DNA of 46,988 bases. It comes from an uncultured Eubacterium sp. GTDB lineage: Bacteria; Bacillota; Clostridia; Lachnospirales; Lachnospiraceae. The notes below the pieces were generated by a model. That model was not told where the DNA came from and ran no database searches. It was given only the letters and a program-made list of their open reading frames with translations. Location of the stretch: contig NZ_CAKRAS010000020.1 in NCBI RefSeq assembly GCF_934295145.1, forward strand, positions 1 through 46,988, given 5' to 3'. Positions 39,722 to 46,988 of the stretch are shown here, piece by piece; position 1 is the first letter of the stretch; each line of letters opens with the position of its first letter. The position numbers were made by a program, and so were the translations under genes.

Positions 39722-40825
39722 ATGCAGGGAAAAGAAGAATACATGAGACGGGCGTTGGAGCTGGCACGAAAGGGAGAAGGTCATACATCACCGAATCCGA
39801 TGGTTGGCTGCGTGGTAGTAAAGGACGGACGGATTATCAGTGAGGGGTATCATGAGAAATACGGAGAGTTTCATGCGGAGCGAAATGCACTGACGAGATG
39901 CACGGAGGACACCACAGGAGCTGACTTGTATGTGACATTGGAGCCGTGCTGTCATCAGGGAAAAACCCCACCGTGTACGGACATTATCATTGAGAAAAAA
40001 ATCGCCCGTGTGTTTGTGGGAAGTATGGATTCTAATCCGCTGGTAGCAGGAAAAGGTGTACAGATCCTGCGGGATCATGGCATTTATGTAGAAACCGGAA
40101 TTCTGGAAGCGGAATGCCTAAAATTAAACGAAGTATTTTATCATTACATTACGACAAAGACACCCTTTGTGGTTATGAAATATGCCATGACACTGGATGG
40201 AAAAATCGCCTGTGCGACAGGAGATTCCAAGTGGGTGACCGGCGAAACAGCCAGAGCGCAGGTGCATCGGATGCGAGGACGTTACCGGGGCATTATGGTA
40301 GGAATCGGAACGGTGCTGGCAGATGATCCGATGCTGAACTGCCGCGTGGATGGCGGTGTGGATCCGGTGCGAATCATTTGCGATTCGAACCTGCATATTC
40401 CGCTGGTGAGTCAGATTGTAAACACAGCATCGGAGATTGAGACGATCGTTGCCTGCAGTCAGGAAGCACTGGAATCGGAACGGAAGCAGGAAAAGATCAG
40501 GAAGCTGCAAGATGCAGGAATTCAACTGATCGGCACGAAAGGCGCACATGGAGTTAATCTGGTGGAACTGATGAAAAAACTTGGCGAGCAGAACATTGAC
40601 AGTATTTTACTGGAAGGCGGCGGAACGTTAAATGCATCCGCGCTGGAAGATGGCATCGTAAATAAAGTATATGCTTACATTGCAGGAAAACTCATCGGTG
40701 GCATGGATGCCCGCTCTCCGGTAGAGGGAATGGGAATCGACCGAATGGCAGATGCGATCACATTGAAACATATGGAGATTGAACGGCTGGACGATGATTT
40801 CTGTATCGTAGGATATGTAAAATAA
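39722..40825 (+). CDS. ribD: Bifunctional pyrimidine deaminase/reductase RibD
   Basis: A 367-residue enzyme for the second and third riboflavin steps: deamination of the GTP-derived pyrimidine, then NADPH reduction of its ribosyl side chain. The deaminase domain has zinc ligands H51 (HAE), C76 and C85 (PCCHQGKTPPC). The reductase domain runs from about residue 145 (PFVVMKYAMTLDGKIA) to the end, with EGGGTLNAS. ATG 39722 matches the family start and length. In-frame upstream codons to 39611 would add 37 unconserved residues. GAAGGGAG lies upstream. First gene of the rib operon. Confidence 0.95.
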   Translation: MQGKEEYMRRALELARKGEGHTSPNPMVGCVVVKDGRIISEGYHEKYGEFHAERNALTRCTEDTTGADLYVTLEPCCHQGKTPPCTDIIIEKKIARVFVGSMDSNPLVAGKGVQILRDHGIYVETGILEAECLKLNEVFYHYITTKTPFVVMKYAMTLDGKIACATGDSKWVTGETARAQVHRMRGRYRGIMVGIGTVLADDPMLNCRVDGGVDPVRIICDSNLHIPLVSQIVNTASEIETIVACSQEALESERKQEKIRKLQDAGIQLIGTKGAHGVNLVELMKKLGEQNIDSILLEGGGTLNASALEDGIVNKVYAYIAGKLIGGMDARSPVEGMGIDRMADAITLKHMEIERLDDDFCIVGYVK

Positions 40826-40925
40826 TAATTCATTATAAATTAGTGAATGGAAAAATGTGAATCATGCGTGCATGAACAATAATATTTACAAAATTGAAAG
40901 TTAACTTGAAAAGAGGCGATCATAC

Positions 40926-41582
40926 ATGTTTACAGGATTAGTTGAAGAAGTGGGAACCATTCAGAATGTACGACGCGGCGCCCGGTCCTGTGTACTGACC
41001 ATCGGCTGTAAAAAAGTGCTGGAAGGAAGTCAGATCGGAGACAGTATTGCGGTCAACGGTGTGTGTCTGACCGTGACGAGCATGGGTGGCAGTTACTACA
41101 CCGCAGATGTCATGGCAGAGACTATGAACCGCAGTTCTCTGGGGCAGTTAAGCACCGGGGCAAGTGTGAATCTGGAACGGGCGATGCCGGCAAATGGCAG
41201 ATTTGGCGGACATATCGTATCAGGACATATCGATGGTACCGGAACGGTGCAGAGCATTGAGCCGGATGACAATGCGATCTGGTACACCATCGCGGCAAAG
41301 CCGAACCTGCTTCGCTACATCGTAGAAAAAGGCTCTATTACGATAGATGGTATCAGCCTGACAGTGGCTTATGTGGATGAACATTGTTTTAAAGTATCCA
41401 TCATTCCGCATACACAGCAGGTAACTGCGTTACATGACAGAGGCGTTGGAGACATCGTGAATCTGGAATGCGATATCATTGGAAAATATGTGGAAAAACT
41501 GTTACAGCCGGCAGCGGCAGAAGAAGAAACAAAAAAAGAAAGTGGAATCACCGAAGACTTTCTTAAGAAGTATGGATTCTAA
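40926..41582 (+). CDS. ribE: Riboflavin synthase, alpha chain
   Basis: A 218-residue riboflavin synthase that dismutates two 6,7-dimethyl-8-ribityllumazine molecules into riboflavin. There are two lumazine-binding barrels: MFTGLVEEVG...AVNGVCLTV and GHIVSGHIDGTG...ITIDGISLTV. A charged C-terminal tail follows. It normally works as a trimer in the cytoplasm. The gap of 100 bases from ribD holds no terminator; an AGAGGCGAT sequence serves as RBS. Confidence 0.95.
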   Translation: MFTGLVEEVGTIQNVRRGARSCVLTIGCKKVLEGSQIGDSIAVNGVCLTVTSMGGSYYTADVMAETMNRSSLGQLSTGASVNLERAMPANGRFGGHIVSGHIDGTGTVQSIEPDDNAIWYTIAAKPNLLRYIVEKGSITIDGISLTVAYVDEHCFKVSIIPHTQQVTALHDRGVGDIVNLECDIIGKYVEKLLQPAAAEEETKKESGITEDFLKKYGF

Positions 41583-41694
41583 ATTCGCAGGAATCAGAAC
41601 TATGATGAGCAGGCAAGACAGGAAAACTAATTTTTGGGAAACTGATAAAATCCTGAATAAATGAAATCTAAGGGAAAACCGGGAGGATATAAAG

Positions 41695-42900
41695 ATGGCA
41701 AAAGCAATTGGAACAGTAGAAGAAGCATTACAGGATCTGAGAGACGGAAAAGTAATTTTAGTAATCGATGATCCGGAAAGAGAAAATGAAGGCGATCTGA
41801 TCTGCGCGGCAGAATTTGCAACACAGGAAAATGTAAACTTTATGGCATGTGAAGCAAAAGGACTGATCTGTATGCCGATGAGCGGTGAACTCTGCGACAA
41901 ACTGGGACTGGATCAGATGGTAAATGTGAACACAGATAATCATTGTACAGCATTTACGGTATCTATCGATCACGTGGACACCACAACCGGTATTTCCGCT
42001 GCAGAGCGTTCTTACACAGCATTGAAATGTGTAGAGGATGGCGCAAGACCGGTAGACTTCCGCAGACCGGGTCATATGTTCCCGCTGCGTGCAAAAGAAG
42101 GCGGCGTACTGGTGCGTGACGGTCATACAGAGGCAACAGTAGATCTGGTAAAACTGGCTGGTTTAAAACCATGTGGACTGTGCTGTGAGATCATGCGTGA
42201 GGACGGAACCATGATGCGTACCACAGAGCTGTTACAGTTTGCAGAAAAACAGAATCTGACCGTTATTACAATTGCTGATATCATTGAATATCGCCTGCAG
42301 CATGAGAGCCTGATCCGCCGTGAGGCAGATGCAAAACTTCCGACAAAATATGGCAACTTCGAAATTTACGGTTATGAAAATATTTTAAACGGAGATCATC
42401 ACGTAGCGCTTGTTATGGGTGATGTGACAGACGGAGAGCCGGTACTTTGCCGGGTACATTCCGAATGCCTGACCGGAGATGTGTTTGGTTCCAGCCGTTG
42501 CGACTGTGGTGAACAGTTAGACGCAGCCATGAAAGCGATTGCAAAAGAGGGCAGAGGCGTATTGTTATATCTTCGTCAGGAAGGTCGTGGCATAGGTCTC
42601 ATCAATAAATTAAAAGCATATGAGCTGCAGGAGCAGGGGTATGATACCGTAGAAGCAAATATCAAGCTTGGCTTCCCGGCAGATATGCGTGAGTATGGTG
42701 TGGGTGCACAGATCCTGCGTGATATCGGAGCAAAACGTCTGCGTCTGCTGACAAATAACCCAACCAAGATCACAGGACTTGCAGGATATGGCATTACCAT
42801 TGAGGAACGTGTGCCGATCCAGATCAAAGCACAGAAATTTGATTATTTTTACCTTAAAACCAAACAGGAAAAAATGGATCATATGACAGACTATGAATAA
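41695..42900 (+). CDS. ribBA: Bifunctional DHBP synthase / GTP cyclohydrolase II
   Basis: A 401-residue fusion making both riboflavin precursors. The N-terminal DHBP synthase (1-200) has the acidic loop DDPERENEGDL and the HTEATVDL motif for ribulose-5-phosphate. The C-terminal GTP cyclohydrolase II has zinc ligands C258, C269 and C271 in the family spacing, and LRQEGRGIGL. GGGAGG precedes the ATG. Confidence 0.96.
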   Translation: MAKAIGTVEEALQDLRDGKVILVIDDPERENEGDLICAAEFATQENVNFMACEAKGLICMPMSGELCDKLGLDQMVNVNTDNHCTAFTVSIDHVDTTTGISAAERSYTALKCVEDGARPVDFRRPGHMFPLRAKEGGVLVRDGHTEATVDLVKLAGLKPCGLCCEIMREDGTMMRTTELLQFAEKQNLTVITIADIIEYRLQHESLIRREADAKLPTKYGNFEIYGYENILNGDHHVALVMGDVTDGEPVLCRVHSECLTGDVFGSSRCDCGEQLDAAMKAIAKEGRGVLLYLRQEGRGIGLINKLKAYELQEQGYDTVEANIKLGFPADMREYGVGAQILRDIGAKRLRLLTNNPTKITGLAGYGITIEERVPIQIKAQKFDYFYLKTKQEKMDHMTDYE

Positions 42901-42925
42901 AATTTAAAATCAGGAGGATAAGAAA

Positions 42926-43387
42926 ATGAGAGTTTTAGAAGGAAATGTAGTAGCAGAGGGCATTAAAATCGGTATTGTAGCGGCACGTTTTAACGAGTTC
43001 ATCGTATCAAAACTGGTTGGCGGCGCACAAGACGCATGTGTACGTCACGGTGTAAAAGATGAGGACATCGATCTGGCATGGGTTCCGGGCGCATTTGAAA
43101 TTCCGATCGTTGCAAAGAAAATGGCAGCTTCCGGAAAATACGATGCAGTACTTTGCTTAGGCGCTGTGATCAAAGGTTCTACAAGCCACTATGATTATGT
43201 GTGCGCTGAGGTCAGCAAAGGAACAGCAATGGTTGGCCTTGAGACCGGCGTACCGACACTGTTTGGTATCCTGACGACTGACAATATCGAGCAGGCTATC
43301 GAGCGTGCAGGTACAAAGGCCGGAAACAAAGGTTATGATGTAGCTTGCTCCGCTATCGAGATGGTAAATCTGATGAAAAATATCTAA
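42926..43387 (+). CDS. ribH: 6,7-dimethyl-8-ribityllumazine synthase
   Basis: A 153-residue lumazine synthase that condenses DHBP with the ribitylamino-pyrimidine. Family motifs are ARFNEFIVSKLVGGA, WVPGAFEIPIVAKKMA, LGAVIKGSTSHYDYVC and GILTTDNIEQAIERAG. The catalytic His is in SHYDYV. Usually an icosahedral capsid. AGGAGG precedes the start, 25 bases after ribBA. Last gene of the rib operon. Confidence 0.96.
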   Translation: MRVLEGNVVAEGIKIGIVAARFNEFIVSKLVGGAQDACVRHGVKDEDIDLAWVPGAFEIPIVAKKMAASGKYDAVLCLGAVIKGSTSHYDYVCAEVSKGTAMVGLETGVPTLFGILTTDNIEQAIERAGTKAGNKGYDVACSAIEMVNLMKNI

Positions 43388-43411
43388 TTAAAATAGTGAA
43401 ATAAAATATAG

Positions 43412-43457
43412 AAAATCCCCTGTTTTCATTGCGCAAAGCAATAGGCAGGGGATTTTT
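43412..43457 (+). terminator. Bidirectional terminator between ribH and the HAD gene
   Basis: AAAATCCCCTG (43412-43422) pairs with CAGGGGATTTT (43446-43456), with an inner ATTGC/GCAAT hairpin. The T-run on one side and A-run on the other serve both convergent genes. Confidence 0.9.
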
Positions 43458-43488
43458 ATTACTGCTATTTTTGTCAAAGATAAGCATT

Positions 43489-44172
43489 TTACCTGACTGA
43501 ATTTTCTTCCCAGGTAAATAACTGAATTACATCTGTTGCACTTGATACAATTGCAGCAGTTTTTTTTGCAATTTCTTCAGCGGGTATTTTTAGATCCGGA
43601 ATACATACCACCGGGATATCCGCATTGGATGCGGCCAAAATACCGTTTTCGGAGTCTTCCAGAACCAGTGCGTGTTCTGGTTTGATATCTGCGCACTGGC
43701 AGGCAGCAAGAAAAATATCCGGGTTCGGTTTGGAACGCTGCACCTGATCGCCACCGATGACAAAAGCAAAGTATTTATCGAGTTTTGCCAGGTGAAGATA
43801 TTCAGCGACAATGTCATGTTTGGTGGAAGAGGCCACACAGCATGGAATATTGTTGGCTGCAAACCAGGCGAGAAGTTCCGGGATCCCTGGCTTCACCGGC
43901 GGTCCATTGCGGCGTATTTTTTCTGTGACAAGTGTACGGCATTTCTGACTGATCTCTTCTGCCGGGTAATCGTCCCCGTAAAGTCTGTGCAGAATATCCA
44001 GTAATTGCTGTCCGCAGGTTCCGATGGTGTGAAGGTAATCGTCTTTTTGCTGCGTGTAGCCGTATTCTTTCATGACACCATCTTTGGTTGTCATAAAGAG
44101 GCGTTCAGTGTCAAAAATCAGACCGTCCATGTCAAAAATTGCAAGTGCGGGTATTGTTAAAGTTGAAGTCAT
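43489..44172 (-). CDS. HAD hydrolase, beta-phosphoglucomutase-like
   Basis: A 227-residue HAD subfamily IA protein. Motif I is FDMDGLIFDTE, motif II VASSTK, motif III RSKPNPD and motif IV LVLEDSENGILAA. The helical cap between motifs I and II is of the beta-PGM/sugar-phosphatase type. Such enzymes dephosphorylate small sugar phosphates. It lies beside, but convergent with, a rib operon that lacks the dephosphorylating step. A role there is possible; position is the only evidence. AAAGG lies upstream. Confidence 0.88.
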   Translation of the reverse strand: MTSTLTIPALAIFDMDGLIFDTERLFMTTKDGVMKEYGYTQQKDDYLHTIGTCGQQLLDILHRLYGDDYPAEEISQKCRTLVTEKIRRNGPPVKPGIPELLAWFAANNIPCCVASSTKHDIVAEYLHLAKLDKYFAFVIGGDQVQRSKPNPDIFLAACQCADIKPEHALVLEDSENGILAASNADIPVVCIPDLKIPAEEIAKKTAAIVSSATDVIQLFTWEENSVR

Positions 44173-44227
44173 AATTTTGCCTTTCTTCTAAGCGGAATAA
44201 TGTTTCGATTATAAATCAGTATACAGG

Positions 44228-44274
44228 AAATGAGCCTGAAAGGAAATGATAAATCACTTCCATCAGGCTCATTT
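44228..44274 (+). terminator. Long hairpin, probable bidirectional terminator
   Basis: AAATGAGCCTGA (44228-44239)/TCAGGCTCATTT (44263-44274), with inner GGAAATGAT/ATCACTTCC (one mismatch). The genes on both sides are on the minus strand, so it may end the putP transcript. The T7 run at 44281 is just beyond it. Confidence 0.6.
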
Positions 44275-44290
44275 CTGATATTTTTTTGTT

Positions 44291-44454
44291 CAGTTCACCC
44301 GCGCCCATTCGCAAAACGCCCGTTCCGGGCTTTTCCGTAGCTTCGCTACTAATTTTGCTCATGAAAGCTGGCGCTCCCTGCATGTCTCTGCCAGTGCTTC
44401 GGGCTTTATGCAAGCATAAGCCCGGAAGCACTTGAACAGGACATGCGTGAACTG
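44291..44454 (+). repeat. Nested inverted-repeat element, GTTCAC family copy B
   Basis: The outer ends CAGTTCAC (44291-44298) and GTGAACTG (44447-44454) pair. Inside, GCATGTC pairs with GACATGC, and GTGCTTC-GGGCTT with AAGCCC-GGAAGCAC. The left end carries the CCGCGCCCATTCGCAAAA motif seen at 17595 and 46942. It ends one base before the putP stop codon region. Size and structure are MITE-like; no ORF. Confidence 0.7.
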
Positions 44455-44455
44455 T

Positions 44456-45982
44456 TTAAACGCTTTCAAATTCGTCGATGATTTCCTGTGCCGGCGGAGC
44501 GGTCAGCAGGCTGACGATTACGATGGCAGCTGCGGAGCACAGGAATGCAGGCAGCAGTTCGTAAATACCAAGCAGTCCGCCGTGCGGAGCAATCAGGAAT
44601 TTCCAGATAAATACCATGGCACCACCGACAATCATTCCGGCAAGAGCGCCGTTTCGATTGGAACGTTTCCAGAACAGGGCAAAGAGCATAACGGCACCGA
44701 AGGTAGCTCCAAATCCTGCCCATGCGAAGGATACGATACGGAAAACGGAACTGTCCGGGTTACGGGCAAGAAATACACTGATCGCTGCGATGATAAGCAC
44801 AGTGATACGAGCTATCATCATGGACTGTTTTTTGGTACATTTGATTCCGAAGCAATCCTTCAGCAGGTTTTCTGAAATACTGGAAGAGGCTGCCAGAAGC
44901 TGGGAATCGGAGGTGGACATGGTGCTTGCAAGGATACCGGCAAGAATCAGACCTGCCATGAGTACAGCAAGGAATCCGTGATTGCTCAGCAGTACAGCAG
45001 TTCTGACAATCAGTGTCTCTGCCTGAGAGGAATTCTCCAGTACGTCCATGGTGCCTGCCTTTGTCATTGCATTTCCGATGATACCGATAAAGATGGCGAT
45101 AAACATGGAAATAACGACCCATACAGAGGCGATGCGGCGGGATGTTTTTAATTTGTTTTCATCTTCAATACCCATGAAACGCAGCAGAATGTGTGGCATT
45201 CCAAAGTAACCTAAGCCCCAGGCCAGAGTGGATGCAATGGTCAGTCCGTTGTACGGTGTGGTTCCGCCGGTTGCTGCATCGTGAGACATAGTCATACTTA
45301 AGTAGCCTTTCAGTGACTGTGCATTTGTGATAACAGCATCCATGCCACCGGCCATATGTACGCCGTAGATCAGTACGACGACCAGGGCGCCGGTCATGAT
45401 AATACTCTGGATCAGATCAGTGGTACTTGCTGCCAGGAATCCGCCCAGGGAAGTGTAAGCCACGATGATGATGGCACTTACGATCATGGCAGGCATATAC
45501 GGAACACCGAAGAGTGTGGCAAAGAGTTTGCCGCAGGCTGCGAACCCGGATGCGGTGTACGGTACGAAGAAAATTACGATCATAATAGCCGAAATCGCCA
45601 GCAGGGAATTACTTTTATCCCGATAGCGGTTTGCAAAAAAGGACGGGATCGTAATAGAATTGTTTGCTTTGTGGGAATAGCGGCGCAGACGTTTTGCAAC
45701 GATGAGCCAGTTTAAGTAGGTTCCGATGGCAAGTCCGATGGCGGTCCATCCTGCTTCAGCACAGCCGGACAGATATGCGACACCCGGCAGACCCATCAGA
45801 AGCCAGCTGCTCATGTCGGAGGCTTCGGCACTCATGGCGGTCACGATCGGACCGAGTTTTCTGCCGCCCAGATAAAAATCACTGGTGTCGTTGTTTTTCT
45901 TGGAAAAGAGAACGCCAATCAATACCATAACACCCAGATAGATGATCATGATGATCAGCATTCCAATTGTGTTTGCGTTCAT
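44456..45982 (-). CDS. putP: Sodium/proline symporter
   Basis: A 508-residue solute:sodium symporter with about 13 membrane segments. The N-terminus DFYLGGRKLGPIVTAMSAEASDMSSWLLMGLPGVAY is the PutP helix 1-2 region containing Na+/proline-binding residues. GLGYFGMPHILLRFMGI and STSDSQLLAASS are further PutP landmarks. AAAGGAG precedes the ATG. Its own promoter is at 46026-46054. Proline uptake could feed Stickland-type fermentation or osmoprotection. Confidence 0.94.
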   Translation of the reverse strand: MNANTIGMLIIMIIYLGVMVLIGVLFSKKNNDTSDFYLGGRKLGPIVTAMSAEASDMSSWLLMGLPGVAYLSGCAEAGWTAIGLAIGTYLNWLIVAKRLRRYSHKANNSITIPSFFANRYRDKSNSLLAISAIMIVIFFVPYTASGFAACGKLFATLFGVPYMPAMIVSAIIIVAYTSLGGFLAASTTDLIQSIIMTGALVVVLIYGVHMAGGMDAVITNAQSLKGYLSMTMSHDAATGGTTPYNGLTIASTLAWGLGYFGMPHILLRFMGIEDENKLKTSRRIASVWVVISMFIAIFIGIIGNAMTKAGTMDVLENSSQAETLIVRTAVLLSNHGFLAVLMAGLILAGILASTMSTSDSQLLAASSSISENLLKDCFGIKCTKKQSMMIARITVLIIAAISVFLARNPDSSVFRIVSFAWAGFGATFGAVMLFALFWKRSNRNGALAGMIVGGAMVFIWKFLIAPHGGLLGIYELLPAFLCSAAAIVIVSLLTAPPAQEIIDEFESV

Positions 45983-46025
45983 AAAATCAATCTCCTTTAT
46001 TACGTTACTTCAACAAATTTCTGCC

Positions 46026-46054
46026 AGTATAACATGAATAAAAACAGACTGCAA
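46026..46054 (-). promoter_or_regulatory. putP promoter
   Basis: On the minus strand, TTGCAG (46049-46054), a 17-base spacer and TATACT (46026-46031), 44 bases before the putP start. Confidence 0.7.
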
Positions 46055-46180
46055 TACAGAATGAAGTATAGACTGTAGTACGAAAAGATGCCAAAAAATA
46101 CGCATTAAACATGCAGAAATAAAGGAAATATAAAACTAGACTAAACTATGAAAGAAAACATAGAATAAAAATAAATACAA

Positions 46181-46771
46181 TTAATTAACGCTACGAATCT
46201 GCGCCAGATAAATTGGTATCGCCGTGGAACCATAGGTTTTCAGCGAATATTCTCCATTGCAGATGCACCAGTCATAAAGCAGTGCACGTTCCGCGATCGC
46301 ATACAGTTTCACCATTTCATTGACAGACAGATCCGTACGAAATTCCCCGTTTTCCTGCCCTTCCCGGATAATACGGCGCAGTAGTTTATAATAGTAGCGG
46401 TTGCGGTCCAGCAGATGTTTTTCTCCTTTGGTGATCAGCTGAGTGGACAGCAGCCGTGCCAGCAGATCCAGAGAAATACTGTTTTCAATCATGGAAAAAA
46501 GTTCCTGGTTCAGATAGATCAACTGTTCATAACGGGTGGAAAACTGATCCAGCTGCGTTTCCAGTTCAGTATATTTTTCGTCAAAAAGGAAAGAGAGAGA
46601 TCCAAGCAGGGCGTCTTTCCCCTCAAAATAGTGGTAAAAAGAGCCTTTGGAGGTGCTGGACTCTGCAATGATCTCGTCGATGGTCGTATCGTCGTAGCCC
46701 TGTTCATAAAACAGTTTCCATGCGGCGGAGATGATTTTTCCTTTTGTGTTGCGTGGTTGTTTTTTACTCAT
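46181..46771 (-). CDS. TetR/AcrR family transcriptional regulator
   Basis: A 196-residue TetR-type regulator. The N-terminal helix-turn-helix reads AAWKLFYEQGYDDTTIDEIIAESSTSKGSFYHYFEGKDAL. The remaining helices form a ligand pocket with no obvious specificity. ATG at 46771 (MSKKQPRN) follows AAAGGA; a longer in-frame reading would add a hydrophobic stretch that does not belong to the family. It is divergent from an unseen gene whose promoter (46868-46896) and RBS are at the right edge, the usual TetR-target arrangement. Confidence 0.92.
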   Translation of the reverse strand: MSKKQPRNTKGKIISAAWKLFYEQGYDDTTIDEIIAESSTSKGSFYHYFEGKDALLGSLSFLFDEKYTELETQLDQFSTRYEQLIYLNQELFSMIENSISLDLLARLLSTQLITKGEKHLLDRNRYYYKLLRRIIREGQENGEFRTDLSVNEMVKLYAIAERALLYDWCICNGEYSLKTYGSTAIPIYLAQIRSVN

Positions 46772-46867
46772 ATGTAAAATCCTTTCAGAAAATAAATGCA
46801 TAAACAGTATTATTGTATCAGAAAAAATGAAAAATGTGTGAAAAAATAGCAAAAAAGTAGTGATGGC

Positions 46868-46896
46868 TTGTGAAAAATAGACAAAAGTGGTAAAAT
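46868..46896 (+). promoter_or_regulatory. Promoter of the gene beyond the right edge
   Basis: TTGTGA (46868-46873), a 17-base spacer and TAAAAT (46891-46896). ACAGTTCACTGT (46904-46915), a gapped palindrome just after it, could be an operator for the divergent TetR protein. Confidence 0.5.
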
Positions 46897-46904
46897 ATAT
46901 CTTA

Positions 46905-46965
46905 CAGTTCACTGTTAAGAACTATTGACTGCAAGTGAGAACTTTTGCGAATGGTGCGTGTGAAC
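46905..46965 (-). repeat. GTTCAC family repeat, copy C
   Basis: A 61-base element with ends GTTCAC (46907-46912) and GTGAAC (46960-46965). Read on the minus strand it begins GTTCACACGCACCATTCGC and continues AAAAG, matching copies at 17595 and 44291. It sits in the leader of the gene that starts beyond the window. Confidence 0.6.
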
Positions 46966-46978
46966 GGGATAAAACTTT

Positions 46979-46984
46979 GGAGGA
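46979..46984 (+). promoter_or_regulatory. Ribosome binding site of a gene starting past the window
   Basis: GGAGGA four bases before the end. The start codon must follow within a few bases. The gene is divergent from tetR and may be its target. Confidence 0.6.
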
Positions 46985-46988
46985 ATAT

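Noticed and set aside
44432..44875. Plus-strand 147-codon frame opposite putP
   Set aside because: Shadow of the strongly conserved putP coding sequence; no RBS or protein-like motifs.

Overview
The window reads as a chromosomal segment of a low-to-moderate GC, Gram-positive gut anaerobe of the Lachnospiraceae. Evidence: strong GGAGG ribosome binding sites, intrinsic terminators with U-tracts, an FMN riboswitch in front of ribD-ribE-ribBA-ribH, an oxygen-labile two-subunit iron-sulfur serine dehydratase, and exported proteins ending in tandem NGWW...GKVDF repeats. A secreted GH101 endo-alpha-N-acetylgalactosaminidase points to a mucin degrader. [Ruminococcus] torques or gnavus (Mediterraneibacter) is my best guess, from family knowledge only.

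Layout. 1-475: 3' end of tRNA-Lys, a tRNA-3'-like hairpin cassette and a promoter. 476-2805: an HPt protein and a GGDEF-REC-HD-GYP protein (c-di-GMP signalling). 3082-5190: sdaAB-sdaAA and a gamma carbonic anhydrase. 5247-5549: a promoter-to-terminator unit with no convincing ORF, a candidate structured RNA. 5778-8816: a large exported beta-helix protein. 9191-13543: pstS-pstC-pstA-pstB-phoU, followed at 13687 by an exported metallophosphoesterase, a YibE/F membrane protein and a Na+/phosphate cotransporter with PhoU-like domains. Two TTTACA-type direct repeats at 11-bp spacing suggest PhoP control. 19598-23251: small housekeeping genes (HAD phosphatase, histidine phosphatase, GNAT, MATE). 23252-34584: two very large exported proteins, one of unknown function and one GH101 enzyme, each preceded by diverged copies of the same ~500-bp upstream region. 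34723-39245: AraC regulator, OFA-type MFS transporter, D-2-hydroxyacid dehydrogenase and a flippase-like membrane protein. 39261-43387: riboflavin operon. 43489-46771 (minus strand): HAD phosphatase, PutP and a TetR regulator, with the RBS of an unseen gene at the right edge.

How it fits together. Four exported proteins (5778, 13687, 24343, 28639) share the same 22-residue aromatic C-terminal repeat and have no LPXTG or SLH motif, so the repeat is probably their common wall-retention module. It is attached to four different front ends: a beta-helix, a phosphatase, tandem beta modules and a mucin O-glycanase. The phosphatase sits directly behind the pst-phoU genes, so it likely supplies phosphate to that importer. 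The intergenic regions are unusually rich in hairpins and dispersed inverted-repeat elements, several next to the repeat-bearing surface genes.
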